Shown one piece after another: positions 34,001 to 43,600 of a stretch of DNA of 64,000 nucleotides. The notes beneath the pieces are model-generated. The model worked only from the letters and a program-made list of their open reading frames with translations, was not told where the DNA came from and did not search any database. Both the position numbers and the translations under genes were made by a program. The DNA is from a virus. Within the stretch, counting starts at the first letter, position 1, and each line of letters begins with the position of its first letter. The DNA lies in IMG/VR virus record IMGVR_UViG_3300046318_000260, positions 1-64,000 of that record. The stretch is one strand, 5' to 3'.

Positions 34001-37000
34001 ACCTTGTAAAGCAATAGCAACTTTCATTGCATTTGTTTTACCTTCAGCACTTTCTCTATTGTAGAAAGGTAAGTTGTTTGTTCCTAAGAATTGTCTTATC
34101 TCAGCATCTGTACCTTTTTTAAGCTTAGCGTCCCATAATCCATTAGACATAGAACTAGCAACTTGTACTAGGGCTTCACCTTTAACTTTTTGTTTGATGA
34201 GTCTCTTCTCAACAAGGGATACTAAGATAGCCTCAATTTCATCTGCCACTAAGTGGATAGATAAATCTGTCTTGAGTGAATTATCTCTATTAAGTCCAAC
34301 CAGTTGTACCAAGTGCTCAGGAAGATCTCTTCTGTCTAGTTCTCTTTGAACTACATTCAAGAAGTTCTCAATGTCTCCTGTGTACTTTTTTGTTTCTTCA
34401 TTGTACTCATAACCAATCTCATGTAATAATTCTAACTTCAATATGTTAGTGTAGTTATCTACAGCTTTTTCATATCTGTTTACAGTTTCTGTATTATCAG
34501 AATTGATTATTTCACCATTACGGTACATGCCTCCCAAAATAAGTTTTCTTAACTGAGTTGAGAATACAGTTTTGTTTTTGAATTTGCTTGGTACATTAGT
34601 TACATTCTTAAGATTCTCAAGATAGATTGTGTTTGGAGTAAACTTAATGTCTTTCTTCAAAGTCTTTTGATCAGACTTAGGAGTATAGATTTCATCTGCT
34701 GCTCCATTAGAAGTAACACTACCTACTTTAGAACCAGTTTGGAATGTAACATACTGAATGTTATTCTTCATCATTTGCTCATGCAAAGACTGAAGATCAG
34801 ATCCTTCAATTACTGAAGGGATTAATGGAGCCAATGCAAATTTATGCATAGCATTTACAGGTAAAGCTGTGTTAGCTAGATTACCAAAGTTTTGTACTTT
34901 GTATACTGGGAATAACTCAGTGACATCAGATGCTTTAACTTCTTCTCCATTCTTAATTCTTTGGAATAAGATCTCTTGCTCATTTGACCAGGCATTCTCA
35001 AGATACTTTAAAGTTCTGTAAGCATCAAAACTAACAAATCCTTGACCATCACCTTCTTCCATATCTTTGTATTTGGAAAGTTCTATTTCAACTCTTCTGT
35101 TAATTTCTGCTTGTGCATTTTTAACACCAGCATCTTTGTATCTTTTCTCATAATCTTGTCTAAGACCTTTTTCAATCTCTCCAAGATATACTGAGTTTCT
35201 TTTTACATCCTGTACAATTGCGGTATTAAATGTACCATTGTATGCAATTGGAGCCATGCCAGCTTTTTTAGCAAAAGATGATTTAGCTAAGAAATCATTT
35301 ACAAAGTTTCTTGCTGCAATATCAGTTCTGAAAGCACGGCCTCCAGATGTAGCACCTGTGTTTCTTTTATGAAGCTCTTCTTTATCATGGTTATATTGTG
35401 ACATATCACCATAGAACAAGATTGCCATCTCAAAGTTTTGAATCCATGAGTTGTATGTGTAAGCCTCAACAAGTTTTTGTTCAACTTGATTATCTGCTAC
35501 ACCAGCATCTGTCATTCTATCAGTAAGTTCTTTGTCAATATATTTTGACTCCTGTAAAGCTGCATTGTTTATTTTAGTTTGCTCAGCAAAATAAAATCTG
35601 ACATTCTCTCTTACAGTGTTTAATAAACCTGTAGTATCATTTTTAAGAAACTCTCTTAAGTCAAAGTTTTTGTTTTCTGCAATTGCTTGATCAATAGCAG
35701 TATAAATTTTGTTTTTAGTTGGTGTAGTTAACACATTATCAAATGCAGTAAATACTTCACCAGCCATAACACCATTACCTAAGTCTCTATTGTACCCGGC
35801 ATATTTTGAAAACTCTGATTTGTTCTGTCTGAACTTAAAGATTCTTTCAGCCTCTGCTTCCATATATGGTAGGAAATGGGCCTCAAATGCATAGTTATCT
35901 GCAGTATTGTTAGCAAACATATCTAAGTCAACCCATAGATTTGCATCAGTTCCTGTTTTACCAGGTCGACCTATAATACCTCCTTCAATTCTTGCTCCAA
36001 ATGAAGATGATTTAGAGGCATGTCTCATGAATTCTTGTACACCATCTTTCAATAGTGTATTCATTTCCTGAAGCATTTTACTGTTAACATCTAAGCTAGT
36101 AGTATTCAAACCTGTAATGTCTTCTACTTGTGTTCCAGAATTCATAAACAACATCAAAGATCTATCAGCTCTTCTTTTTTGATCTGCTCCATTCAATTCA
36201 AACAATGATCTCATGGTTGCTAATCTCTTTGTGTAAGGATTAATTGTAGGATTCATATAAGACATGTACTGATACTGATCAGTTGTCCATAAATCAGAAA
36301 GCTTCTTAGCATTATTTAATGCATAAACTTGTTTGCTGATTGTGTTATTTTCAATAAACTCAGAGACAAGATTTCTTTCTGCATTAAGCACCATATTGTT
36401 TGAGGTACCTAAACCGTATCTTGACTGTAAACCAGCAAGAGCAATAATCTTATTTTTTTGGTTCATGTTTTTTAAACCTGGTACATCTACAATTTTCTTA
36501 TTCATCATAGTTGCAATAGGTTCAGTCTTAAACTTAGCTATCAAAGTATTAACAGTGCTACTGTTATTACTGCCTTCTTTTTCACTAAGATTTTTTACTA
36601 AGTCAAAGATATATGGTAGTCCAAATTGCTCAATAGTTTTATTGTCTTTCTTAAGTGTGTTTTTAATAATGCTTAAGTCATCCAAGTATATACCAATTGC
36701 TCTAGCAAATTCATATGATTGGTTAGTGTCTAACTTACCATTAACTCCAAAGTCTTCAACAATTTTTTGAAGATTAAGTGTAGGCACATTTTCTTTACCC
36801 ACTCTTTGTACATATGCATTATCAGTAGTTGCTTTAAACTTGTCCTGAAATCTTTTGATTACATTAAGTGTTTCATTGCTTGCTTCTGTAACTGCAGATG
36901 ATGAATAGTCATAAACAGGAAGTGTTTTACTAACCTCACCTGTAAATGGATTCATTCTTTCAATTACTTTACCAGTATCAGTTCTGAAAATAGTCAACTG

Positions 37001-40000
37001 AATATAAGGTACTCTAGACTTACTAAAGTCTTGCCATATAGATGTAGTTGCCTGGAACTCATACAGATTATTAGACATAGCAGGATTTGCTATCTTAGTA
37101 TCTACAAGCTGTCTTAACTGAGGATTTTTTTCTCCAGCTTTAACCAACTTATCATACATCTCTTGTGGATCCTGAATACCTCCAATTTCTCTAACAGTAG
37201 TATTCCATGTAGATCTAAAATCAGCAAGTTTTCTAAAACCAAGTTCATTGTATTGATACTCAAGCTGATTAGTATTTTTATTGATTGTAGCTTGGTGCAA
37301 ACTCTTAAGAATATAGAGAGTCTCTTTACCAGCAAGTTCAATTAAAGATTTGTCACCTACTTTTTTGTCACCATATCTTTCTGTGTTCTCAATATTCTCT
37401 GGCTCAAATAAGTTACCCTCTTCATCTAATTCAAGAGCTGTGTACTTTTGCTTCATCAAATCATATGCACTATTCTCAACATGATAAGCAATTGCGCCTG
37501 TCTTAGTATCACCATAGTTGTCAATACCAGCTTGTAAAATTCTAATTCTGTTTTCTAACAGTTCTATCTTGAATTCATTTTGAGGAGTATTGTCAGTAGC
37601 TGCAAGTTGTTCTTTGTAGTTATCCAATCTTGCTTCTAACTTAATTTTAACAAGCTTGTATAAAGGTTCTCTGTTTCTTGAGTCTAATAAAATACTTAGT
37701 GTACCAGATTTTATTCCTTTAAGCTGTACTTGCTCATCAATGATATCAGAGATGATTGAGTCCATACTGTCTTTCAACAAGTTTGAGTCTTGTCTATTAA
37801 GTGCTTGTTGGTCTCTTGTACCTACTTTAACAATACCAATGTTTCTGTTCAATACATCAAACATTACATTGTCAATTGCCGGTGTGTACTGATTAAGTTC
37901 AGTTCCTAAGTAAAGCTTGTCAAACAAATCCTTTACAGATTTGATTTCACTTACATCTGTTATTGCACCTTTACCAAAAAGTTCTCTTAAGAAGTTAAGG
38001 ATCTTTCTGAATATGCTATTTGTTTTAGGAGCTCCTTTTTTAGCTTTACCTGTTCTTACATATTCACGGAATGATTCTGCTAGCTCTTCTTCAATATCAA
38101 AGAAGTCTGCGGTAGAACCCATTCTTTTTTGTACTTCTTTGTACAATGCTTTTTTCTCAGCTCTGCTTAAGTATAGTTGAGAGAACCCGTGCCACGCTTC
38201 ATGATACACATCTACCATAGAACCTTTACCTGCAAGATCAATAATACCCATGTTTCCATTAAGAGTAGCACCATATGCAGTAAATCTAGCAAAGGCATCA
38301 GAGTTTACTATGTTAGCAACTTCTCTAAAACCAATATATTTATTTAGTGGGGAATTGTTCCACCATTGTTTAGCTTCATCAATCTGCTCTTCTGTTACAT
38401 TTGATGGCAAATCTCCTTTTCTAAAGAAAAAGATATCTGCAGCACCGCCATCTTCTGGTGTTGCTTGACCTCTTGCATCAACAGCTTCATTTATCTCAGC
38501 TTCAATTTCTTCAAATGTTTTTGTTGGAGCTGTTTGTTTTGGAGTATTAAAGTCTTCAGTCTCTCTTACATAACCAAGAAACTTCTCTCCAGCTCTTACT
38601 TCAATTACATTAGTGAACTTTTTACCTGCAAACTCAGTTTCAGGAATCAAAGCTAACGTAACCTCCGTTGCGATATCTTCTGCAGTAATATCATTTGCTT
38701 TATTGTAAAACTCAATGATGTTACCTTTTGGTGTTGTAATATGCCATCTGGTCATAGAACCAAACGGTTTAGAGATAGTACCCTTAACTTGCTTACCACT
38801 TTCAAGAACACTAATTATCTTCTCTCTAGTTTCTTTAACTCCAAGAAGTGGAGCAGCATTTTCAGGATCTGTTAATGTCTCAAATAAATCATCCTTAACA
38901 ATCTCATCAGTATTTTCTTGTGCTTTTGCTAACTGCTCAGTAAATTGATTAGGTAAAGCAAAGCCCACATAACTGTTAAATGATCTACTTGTAGGAGCAA
39001 CATCCACAAAGATTTTTGTGTTTGGTAAACCTTTCAAGAACTCAATGTAATTTGAGTAATCATCATTTAACTCACCAGTCTCCATGTTAAAGTCTTGGTA
39101 TCCATTGCGGTCAAGAGCCTCTTTGTTAAAGGTCATCTTAGCAGAAAAGTATTTACCTGGTTTACCTGAAGCCTGCATCAATGAGTTATAAATTTCATCA
39201 ACTGCTTTTTGAGTATCTAAATTTACAGGAACCATTTCACTCAACCCTTCTTGTAACGTAGTTGGAGAGTATGAGTATAACAACTGATTAGTATTTGGCA
39301 AATACTGCAGACTGTGTTTTCTTGTAGCTTGAGATGCATTGTCTGCTAGAAACTGACTAACAAAAGCATACTTCTCTTTGTTAGTCATGTTCTTATTAGT
39401 CAATACAGTAGCAATCTTTCTTGCTAGGTCAGAAGTAAGATTTGGTCTGTCTACCTTGTACTCTGTACCTTTGATGGTAATTACAGCCTCACCTTTTCCT
39501 AATCCAGCACGTGGAGATTTTACTGTGTCTAATGTTCTAATAGCATCATCATTATCCTCCAATGTAAGTGTTACATTTGAAAGATTCATAGTCTCTGGTT
39601 TGTTATCACTAACACCAGTACTTACACCAATAATGTCTACTAATGGTGCTTCCTCACCTGCAATTAGTTTTTCTCTAAAGTTATAGAGCTCTTCAAATTC
39701 TTTTTGTTGTCTCTCTGTTGCTTCCTCTAATGTAATACCAGCTTTTTCTGCTATGATAGAGGGGTCAATGATCTGGTCTCTTTTTCCATAGATATCAGTC
39801 ACTCTGTATTTTCCTTCTTCTTTTCTAACCTCTCTCAAGAATTGGTAAACTAATGTACCACCAAGTTCTTTGGTAGTAATGTTACCTTTCTCATCAAAGA
39901 ACAGTTGATTACCCGCATTATCTGTAACTACCATTAAAAAGATTTTATCTGGTGTAGTTACATTTGGTTGAGCCTTACCTGATTTAATTAAAAAGCCTGC

Positions 40001-40681
40001 CCGGTTTAGTAATCTCTTTGTAGTTTTATCCAGTGTCTCAGGGTCTACTTCAGACAATCTTGTAGGCTTTAACTTAAGAATAGTATCTTGGTAGATCAAC
40101 TCTTTAAGTGGAGTATTATTGTTTGCATTATCTCTAATAGCATTCAATGTAGTATAGATAGTTCTTTTCCCCGGATCCAAAGTTTCTGTTTGGATATCTT
40201 TGTTTGGGTCTAAAGAAATAAACTCTTGGAATGTAGTTGATAACGCAGAGTATGGTTGATAGTTAAATGGATCAACAGGAACAGAACTTGATGTCTCTTC
40301 CTTAATCTCAAAAGCATCATTAGCTTTTTTATTAACCAACTCTTTCTTAACTTCTGGATTTAAACTTGCATTAAAATAGTTTACAGTATTGATCAAACCA
40401 TTCTCATCTTTCTTAAACTGTTTGATAAGAGGTCTAAGCATATCCGTGCTTATCTCAAACTCTTCAAGACTAGGTCTAAATGATGCAGTACCAATTAAAG
40501 ATGGTACTTGTTGCAAGAACTTAGCTGCAGTATCTACATCTTTTTTCTTTGCAATCTTATTAAATAGATCTGTCATGTATTGTTTTGCATCAAATGCTTC
40601 ACCTTGGTTTAGCATGTGACCATAAACATTAGCATATAATTTCTCAATTTGTGATTGAGATAAAGCACAAGTTACTTTCAT
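31070..40681 (-). CDS. virion RNA polymerase with zincin motif (crAss-like vRNAP)
   Basis: The start is the ATG at 40681 (MKVTCALSQSQ), four bases after the upstream stop; an ATG at 40717 would overlap that gene. In this 3203-aa product, R2274-IPVQGLNSMEF precedes GADFDVD (2311-2317) by the spacing seen in beta-prime subunits (RAPTLHRLG...NADFDGD). The three aspartates (2313, 2315, 2317) are conserved, while DGD has become DVD, comparable to the DFDID of phi14:2 gp66. A zincin motif YHEAWHGF (H827, E828, H831) lies upstream. In phi14:2 the enzyme is packaged and transcribes early genes on entry. Flanking giant genes are probably co-packaged. Confidence 0.88.
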   Translation of the reverse strand: MKVTCALSQSQIEKLYANVYGHMLNQGEAFDAKQYMTDLFNKIAKKKDVDTAAKFLQQVPSLIGTASFRPSLEEFEISTDMLRPLIKQFKKDENGLINTVNYFNASLNPEVKKELVNKKANDAFEIKEETSSSVPVDPFNYQPYSALSTTFQEFISLDPNKDIQTETLDPGKRTIYTTLNAIRDNANNNTPLKELIYQDTILKLKPTRLSEVDPETLDKTTKRLLNRAGFLIKSGKAQPNVTTPDKIFLMVVTDNAGNQLFFDEKGNITTKELGGTLVYQFLREVRKEEGKYRVTDIYGKRDQIIDPSIIAEKAGITLEEATERQQKEFEELYNFREKLIAGEEAPLVDIIGVSTGVSDNKPETMNLSNVTLTLEDNDDAIRTLDTVKSPRAGLGKGEAVITIKGTEYKVDRPNLTSDLARKIATVLTNKNMTNKEKYAFVSQFLADNASQATRKHSLQYLPNTNQLLYSYSPTTLQEGLSEMVPVNLDTQKAVDEIYNSLMQASGKPGKYFSAKMTFNKEALDRNGYQDFNMETGELNDDYSNYIEFLKGLPNTKIFVDVAPTSRSFNSYVGFALPNQFTEQLAKAQENTDEIVKDDLFETLTDPENAAPLLGVKETREKIISVLESGKQVKGTISKPFGSMTRWHITTPKGNIIEFYNKANDITAEDIATEVTLALIPETEFAGKKFTNVIEVRAGEKFLGYVRETEDFNTPKQTAPTKTFEEIEAEINEAVDARGQATPEDGGAADIFFFRKGDLPSNVTEEQIDEAKQWWNNSPLNKYIGFREVANIVNSDAFARFTAYGATLNGNMGIIDLAGKGSMVDVYHEAWHGFSQLYLSRAEKKALYKEVQKRMGSTADFFDIEEELAESFREYVRTGKAKKGAPKTNSIFRKILNFLRELFGKGAITDVSEIKSVKDLFDKLYLGTELNQYTPAIDNVMFDVLNRNIGIVKVGTRDQQALNRQDSNLLKDSMDSIISDIIDEQVQLKGIKSGTLSILLDSRNREPLYKLVKIKLEARLDNYKEQLAATDNTPQNEFKIELLENRIRILQAGIDNYGDTKTGAIAYHVENSAYDLMKQKYTALELDEEGNLFEPENIENTERYGDKKVGDKSLIELAGKETLYILKSLHQATINKNTNQLEYQYNELGFRKLADFRSTWNTTVREIGGIQDPQEMYDKLVKAGEKNPQLRQLVDTKIANPAMSNNLYEFQATTSIWQDFSKSRVPYIQLTIFRTDTGKVIERMNPFTGEVSKTLPVYDYSSSAVTEASNETLNVIKRFQDKFKATTDNAYVQRVGKENVPTLNLQKIVEDFGVNGKLDTNQSYEFARAIGIYLDDLSIIKNTLKKDNKTIEQFGLPYIFDLVKNLSEKEGSNNSSTVNTLIAKFKTEPIATMMNKKIVDVPGLKNMNQKNKIIALAGLQSRYGLGTSNNMVLNAERNLVSEFIENNTISKQVYALNNAKKLSDLWTTDQYQYMSYMNPTINPYTKRLATMRSLFELNGADQKRRADRSLMLFMNSGTQVEDITGLNTTSLDVNSKMLQEMNTLLKDGVQEFMRHASKSSSFGARIEGGIIGRPGKTGTDANLWVDLDMFANNTADNYAFEAHFLPYMEAEAERIFKFRQNKSEFSKYAGYNRDLGNGVMAGEVFTAFDNVLTTPTKNKIYTAIDQAIAENKNFDLREFLKNDTTGLLNTVRENVRFYFAEQTKINNAALQESKYIDKELTDRMTDAGVADNQVEQKLVEAYTYNSWIQNFEMAILFYGDMSQYNHDKEELHKRNTGATSGGRAFRTDIAARNFVNDFLAKSSFAKKAGMAPIAYNGTFNTAIVQDVKRNSVYLGEIEKGLRQDYEKRYKDAGVKNAQAEINRRVEIELSKYKDMEEGDGQGFVSFDAYRTLKYLENAWSNEQEILFQRIKNGEEVKASDVTELFPVYKVQNFGNLANTALPVNAMHKFALAPLIPSVIEGSDLQSLHEQMMKNNIQYVTFQTGSKVGSVTSNGAADEIYTPKSDQKTLKKDIKFTPNTIYLENLKNVTNVPSKFKNKTVFSTQLRKLILGGMYRNGEIINSDNTETVNRYEKAVDNYTNILKLELLHEIGYEYNEETKKYTGDIENFLNVVQRELDRRDLPEHLVQLVGLNRDNSLKTDLSIHLVADEIEAILVSLVEKRLIKQKVKGEALVQVASSMSNGLWDAKLKKGTDAEIRQFLGTNNLPFYNRESAEGKTNAMKVAIALQGDFSKLLKVKHLDGQPIGTRARLNDMIKSEDWLNIGNNRKAVTLSAVRIPVQGLNSMEFMEVYEFLDPAAGNIIIPPTEIVAKSGADFDVDKLTTFMPTLDSNGEFVETGLSNEDVLKKVRNAEDPKVAAGLIKNQKAALENELISSIRGILELNDNYAALVKPNDTYLLKDDIADKIQDNVIDYNRFQNMHKESDRLGKKGNKVISPTRTLEAAYNLHKHEVNMIGKKVLGMIAVENSLHPVMNSIGASLPSTYKNVQYSPNLKRNVEGKKDYQVRLMLPHNKTKDGRVSLSGTDTADGLDNIAELFSQMMNGAVDVEKDAWIFFIQGNYEITPMITFLLKAGVPKEHAILFVSNPIVREYAKQQRMLKSAYAKVTGTVEEDFENTLVKYQAAVNALEKFGDDKGKNKVSNKKYYDAVTLATSKSGILNNDKEFDIALMRKLVNNPNAPELKDHAIAMFLHFIELEKASRGFTSLKFLSNPDTKTSKTLQEILRRNLNVEDAKALSSLEKGTVEAMQDSILGTFFDNKLIGDLIVPVFPLRNNDTVTNYILDKAQTKSSDIVRVFGPGQDGVRKFITSFKNAVPTYIFQNYMTNLIDEKGNITSMPESYKEMPIVEKAGIKNGAEIIEGTLYVDKNKLANEYNGKMYLRGNTSPLAYSQNGLRGFGTVEGLFPNESTYFKYVFERERQRDMYPLESVQNNKDYIRLKELIKDEKQAYEAYLNQRALINAFNRKALMDLDGQSYTDLVLNMIEDYPSLSRKYSILTQFTKPKIATGEEVLSLNDTAALKDAEIAEIYHQNLKDLADETVKKVSDPEDNKRISKLFSMLPLVAIYQHGIGYSKYGFNKALPYEGFVGVMQSASEIFMKNQLNNASLDTVYEKLMDPKNKNFKDFVVSVKTYNSPVASAPVEDTISEEEAGALLERLGVQSVEEADTAEEQVIETEVKPESDETITGKITDVNAPEGLPGIPRSSSDCQ

Positions 40682-40685
40682 AGTT

Positions 40686-43600
40686 TTAACATTCAATGTC
40701 TTCCAATAATTCTTCATCTAACTCTTCTAGTGATTTACTAGAAGCTGTTCCTTCAACTTTATCAAGTTGTGTGGAGTCTTTAACAAAGGCATCAGCTAAG
40801 TCTGTTGACTCATTAATTTTTGCTTTGTCTTCTGTTGTTATAGTTTGTGCTGGTTGTTGTGTTGCATCCATGACTACATCTTTTAATGTGAATAGATTAT
40901 TTAGCTCATTAAAGCCAATTGTCATTTTAGTCAAAGCCCCTAAAGATGAGACAGTTACAGTCTTGTTTGTATTATTGATTGAGTCAATAATAACCGTATC
41001 ATTTGCCTCTGCAAACACTCCACTTTTTTGATTTCCTGGCTGGGTAAAGATAGTATTTTTTGCAACAAATTGACTTTCTTTAGTCAATGATTCTGGTACA
41101 ATTTTGACCATTTCAACAGTGTTTAAACTATTAGCTTTTTCTTGAGCTAACTTGGCCATTTCTTGTAGATCTTCTAATGCTACTTTCTCATCACTATTCT
41201 TAATACTTAATTCAGTAAGTAAGTTTTGTAACTCTTCTTTTGTATTTATTTTAGCTAAGTCAGATTTAAAATCACTTACTCTGTATCTAGTTGCATCATC
41301 AATAACTTGTACTTTTCTTTCTTGCTCACCCGCTTCAACAGCTGGAGACTGTACATCATCACTTGATTCAGCATCTGTAGGAACTACATTCCCTGGTTTT
41401 ACTTCTACAGCTTTTTCAGCAATAGGAACAATACCATTAGCTTGTTCTTGTACATCTACTGTATTCAAGTTAATCAAATAGTCTGTAGCTAGTAATGTAG
41501 CTGAAGAAGGTTTATTTGCAAGAAGTATTTTATTGTCTGTAGTAGTTATACTCATCTCAATAGGTAAGACTGATACCTTAGCATCCACACCAATTGTATT
41601 TTTCAATAAATTGGCTTTAGTTGCCATAAGCAATTTAGTCTGCTCTAGTTTAGACTTTGGATTATCTTTTTTCTTGAATACCTCCCAGTTGCTTTTTGAA
41701 TCTGGGATAACATCTACGATAGTAAGATTACCACTTGTATCTGCTACTAGTAGCCCTATAGTACTTGCTACCTTAGATTCTGGGTCATATACAACAAGGT
41801 CTTGAGAAATAATTGCTAACTCTCCGTTCTCTACTCTTTTTTTCAATGTAGTAAGATATCCTTTAGGCCCAAATAAATTATCATAAGCTTCTTGTGTTAT
41901 CCTAGCTTCATCAAACATAGGTTCACCTTCTTCACCAAATAAATCATTTACCTGCTCAGCTATGTATTGATTGTATTCTTCTTCTGATTTAGGTTGCCCA
42001 AGAACATCTTCGGCATTCCTATACATCTCACCATCTATGATGATGCCTTCTGGAATAACTTGAATATCTTTTTGTTTATCTTTAAGAACTTCTGCTTTAT
42101 CCATTGCTTCTCTCAATTCAGGAGTTAATCCTTTTCTTGATCTAGTTGCAATTAACTTTTCAAAGTCAGTAATTAAGACTTTATATCTGCTTCTATCTGT
42201 AAGATCTTCTGCAGTTGGTTCTTCCATTACATCTATTACTTTAGCTAAAGCTTTGAACCTTCTCTGAGTTCTTCTAAGTTCTGTTACAGTTTTAATATCT
42301 GCAGTGTTTTTCTTTTTACCTTGGTAGATATATTCAAACTCACCTTTTTCACCAGTCTCTTTTGTAGCTTCTTGCAGTTTTTGATTTTTGTTAAAGTTGT
42401 CTATTTCAATTTTAGCATCTTTATCAGTTTGCAAAAACTTGTTAAATAAATTTTCTTGTTGTTCTTCAGTCAAGTTTACAAACTCATCATCAGGTATTTT
42501 TGCAAGAACTTTTTCTTCAAAAGATTTGTACAGAGTATTATACAAAACAGGATACTCATATATACTATCTACAGTAGTTGTAATAGGAACAAAATCAGCA
42601 ATTGGAGCTCTTTCTTTTTCTGCTAATGCTTCAGTTGCAGAAGCATAATCTTCTCTTATTTGATTTTTAAGAGCTTCATATTTTTCAGTAATAGGTTTAA
42701 CCAATTCAGGATCAGGTTGTTCACTCAATGTATATATGTCAGCTTTAATAAAGTCAAATGCAATCTTGTAATTTTTAAATGCTTCTCCTTCTGGGCCATC
42801 TAACTTTATAGCTCCTTCATCATTATATACTGTCAACGGAAATTCTGCATCTTCATCATAAATTCCATCAGCATACTGACCTGGTTCTAAACTATCTGCA
42901 ATTTGAGCAAGAGTAACTTTAACACCATTCTTAGTTTTAAGAGTTTCAATTGGAACTTTTACTTCCTTCTTGGGTAAGTTTTCTATCACCCTCTGCATAT
43001 CAGCATCAGCTTTTTCTAAATCAGTTCTTAATGCTGAGTCTAATGTTTCAGATACACTTGATGTTCTTTGATCTTTTAAAGTAGCTGCTTGCTCAAAGAG
43101 AACATAATAGTCCTCATACCGTAGTGATCCTTCAGGTATAATAATCTTTAAACTATTATCAAAAAATTCTGAAGGAGGAGTACCATCTTTTTGCCATTGA
43201 GCAAACTCATCAAGACTAATGTAAATACCTTTATTAGCTAATTGATTTAGTAAAGCATTATCAATAACAATATCAAGTTGCTCTTTGATCATTTTTTCAT
43301 AGATTTCTCCTCTTCTATTATAAAGGTCCTTCATCCATTTTCTATTTCTATCAGCCGCTTCCATGAAAGCCTTTGGATCATGTAAAAGATTTACATACCT
43401 CATTAGTTTATCAGCTTCAAGACCTAGTTTATAGTGGTCAGCTAATATCTCATAAGATTCTTGAACATCTTTATCAAAAACATGTCCACCATTAGCTTCA
43501 GCAAGTGCATTTAGATAATCTTTATAAGCACTAGAATGTTCTGAAAATACTTTTGTTTTATTCTCATCTGTAAACTCACCAAAGATATTATTCATTACAG

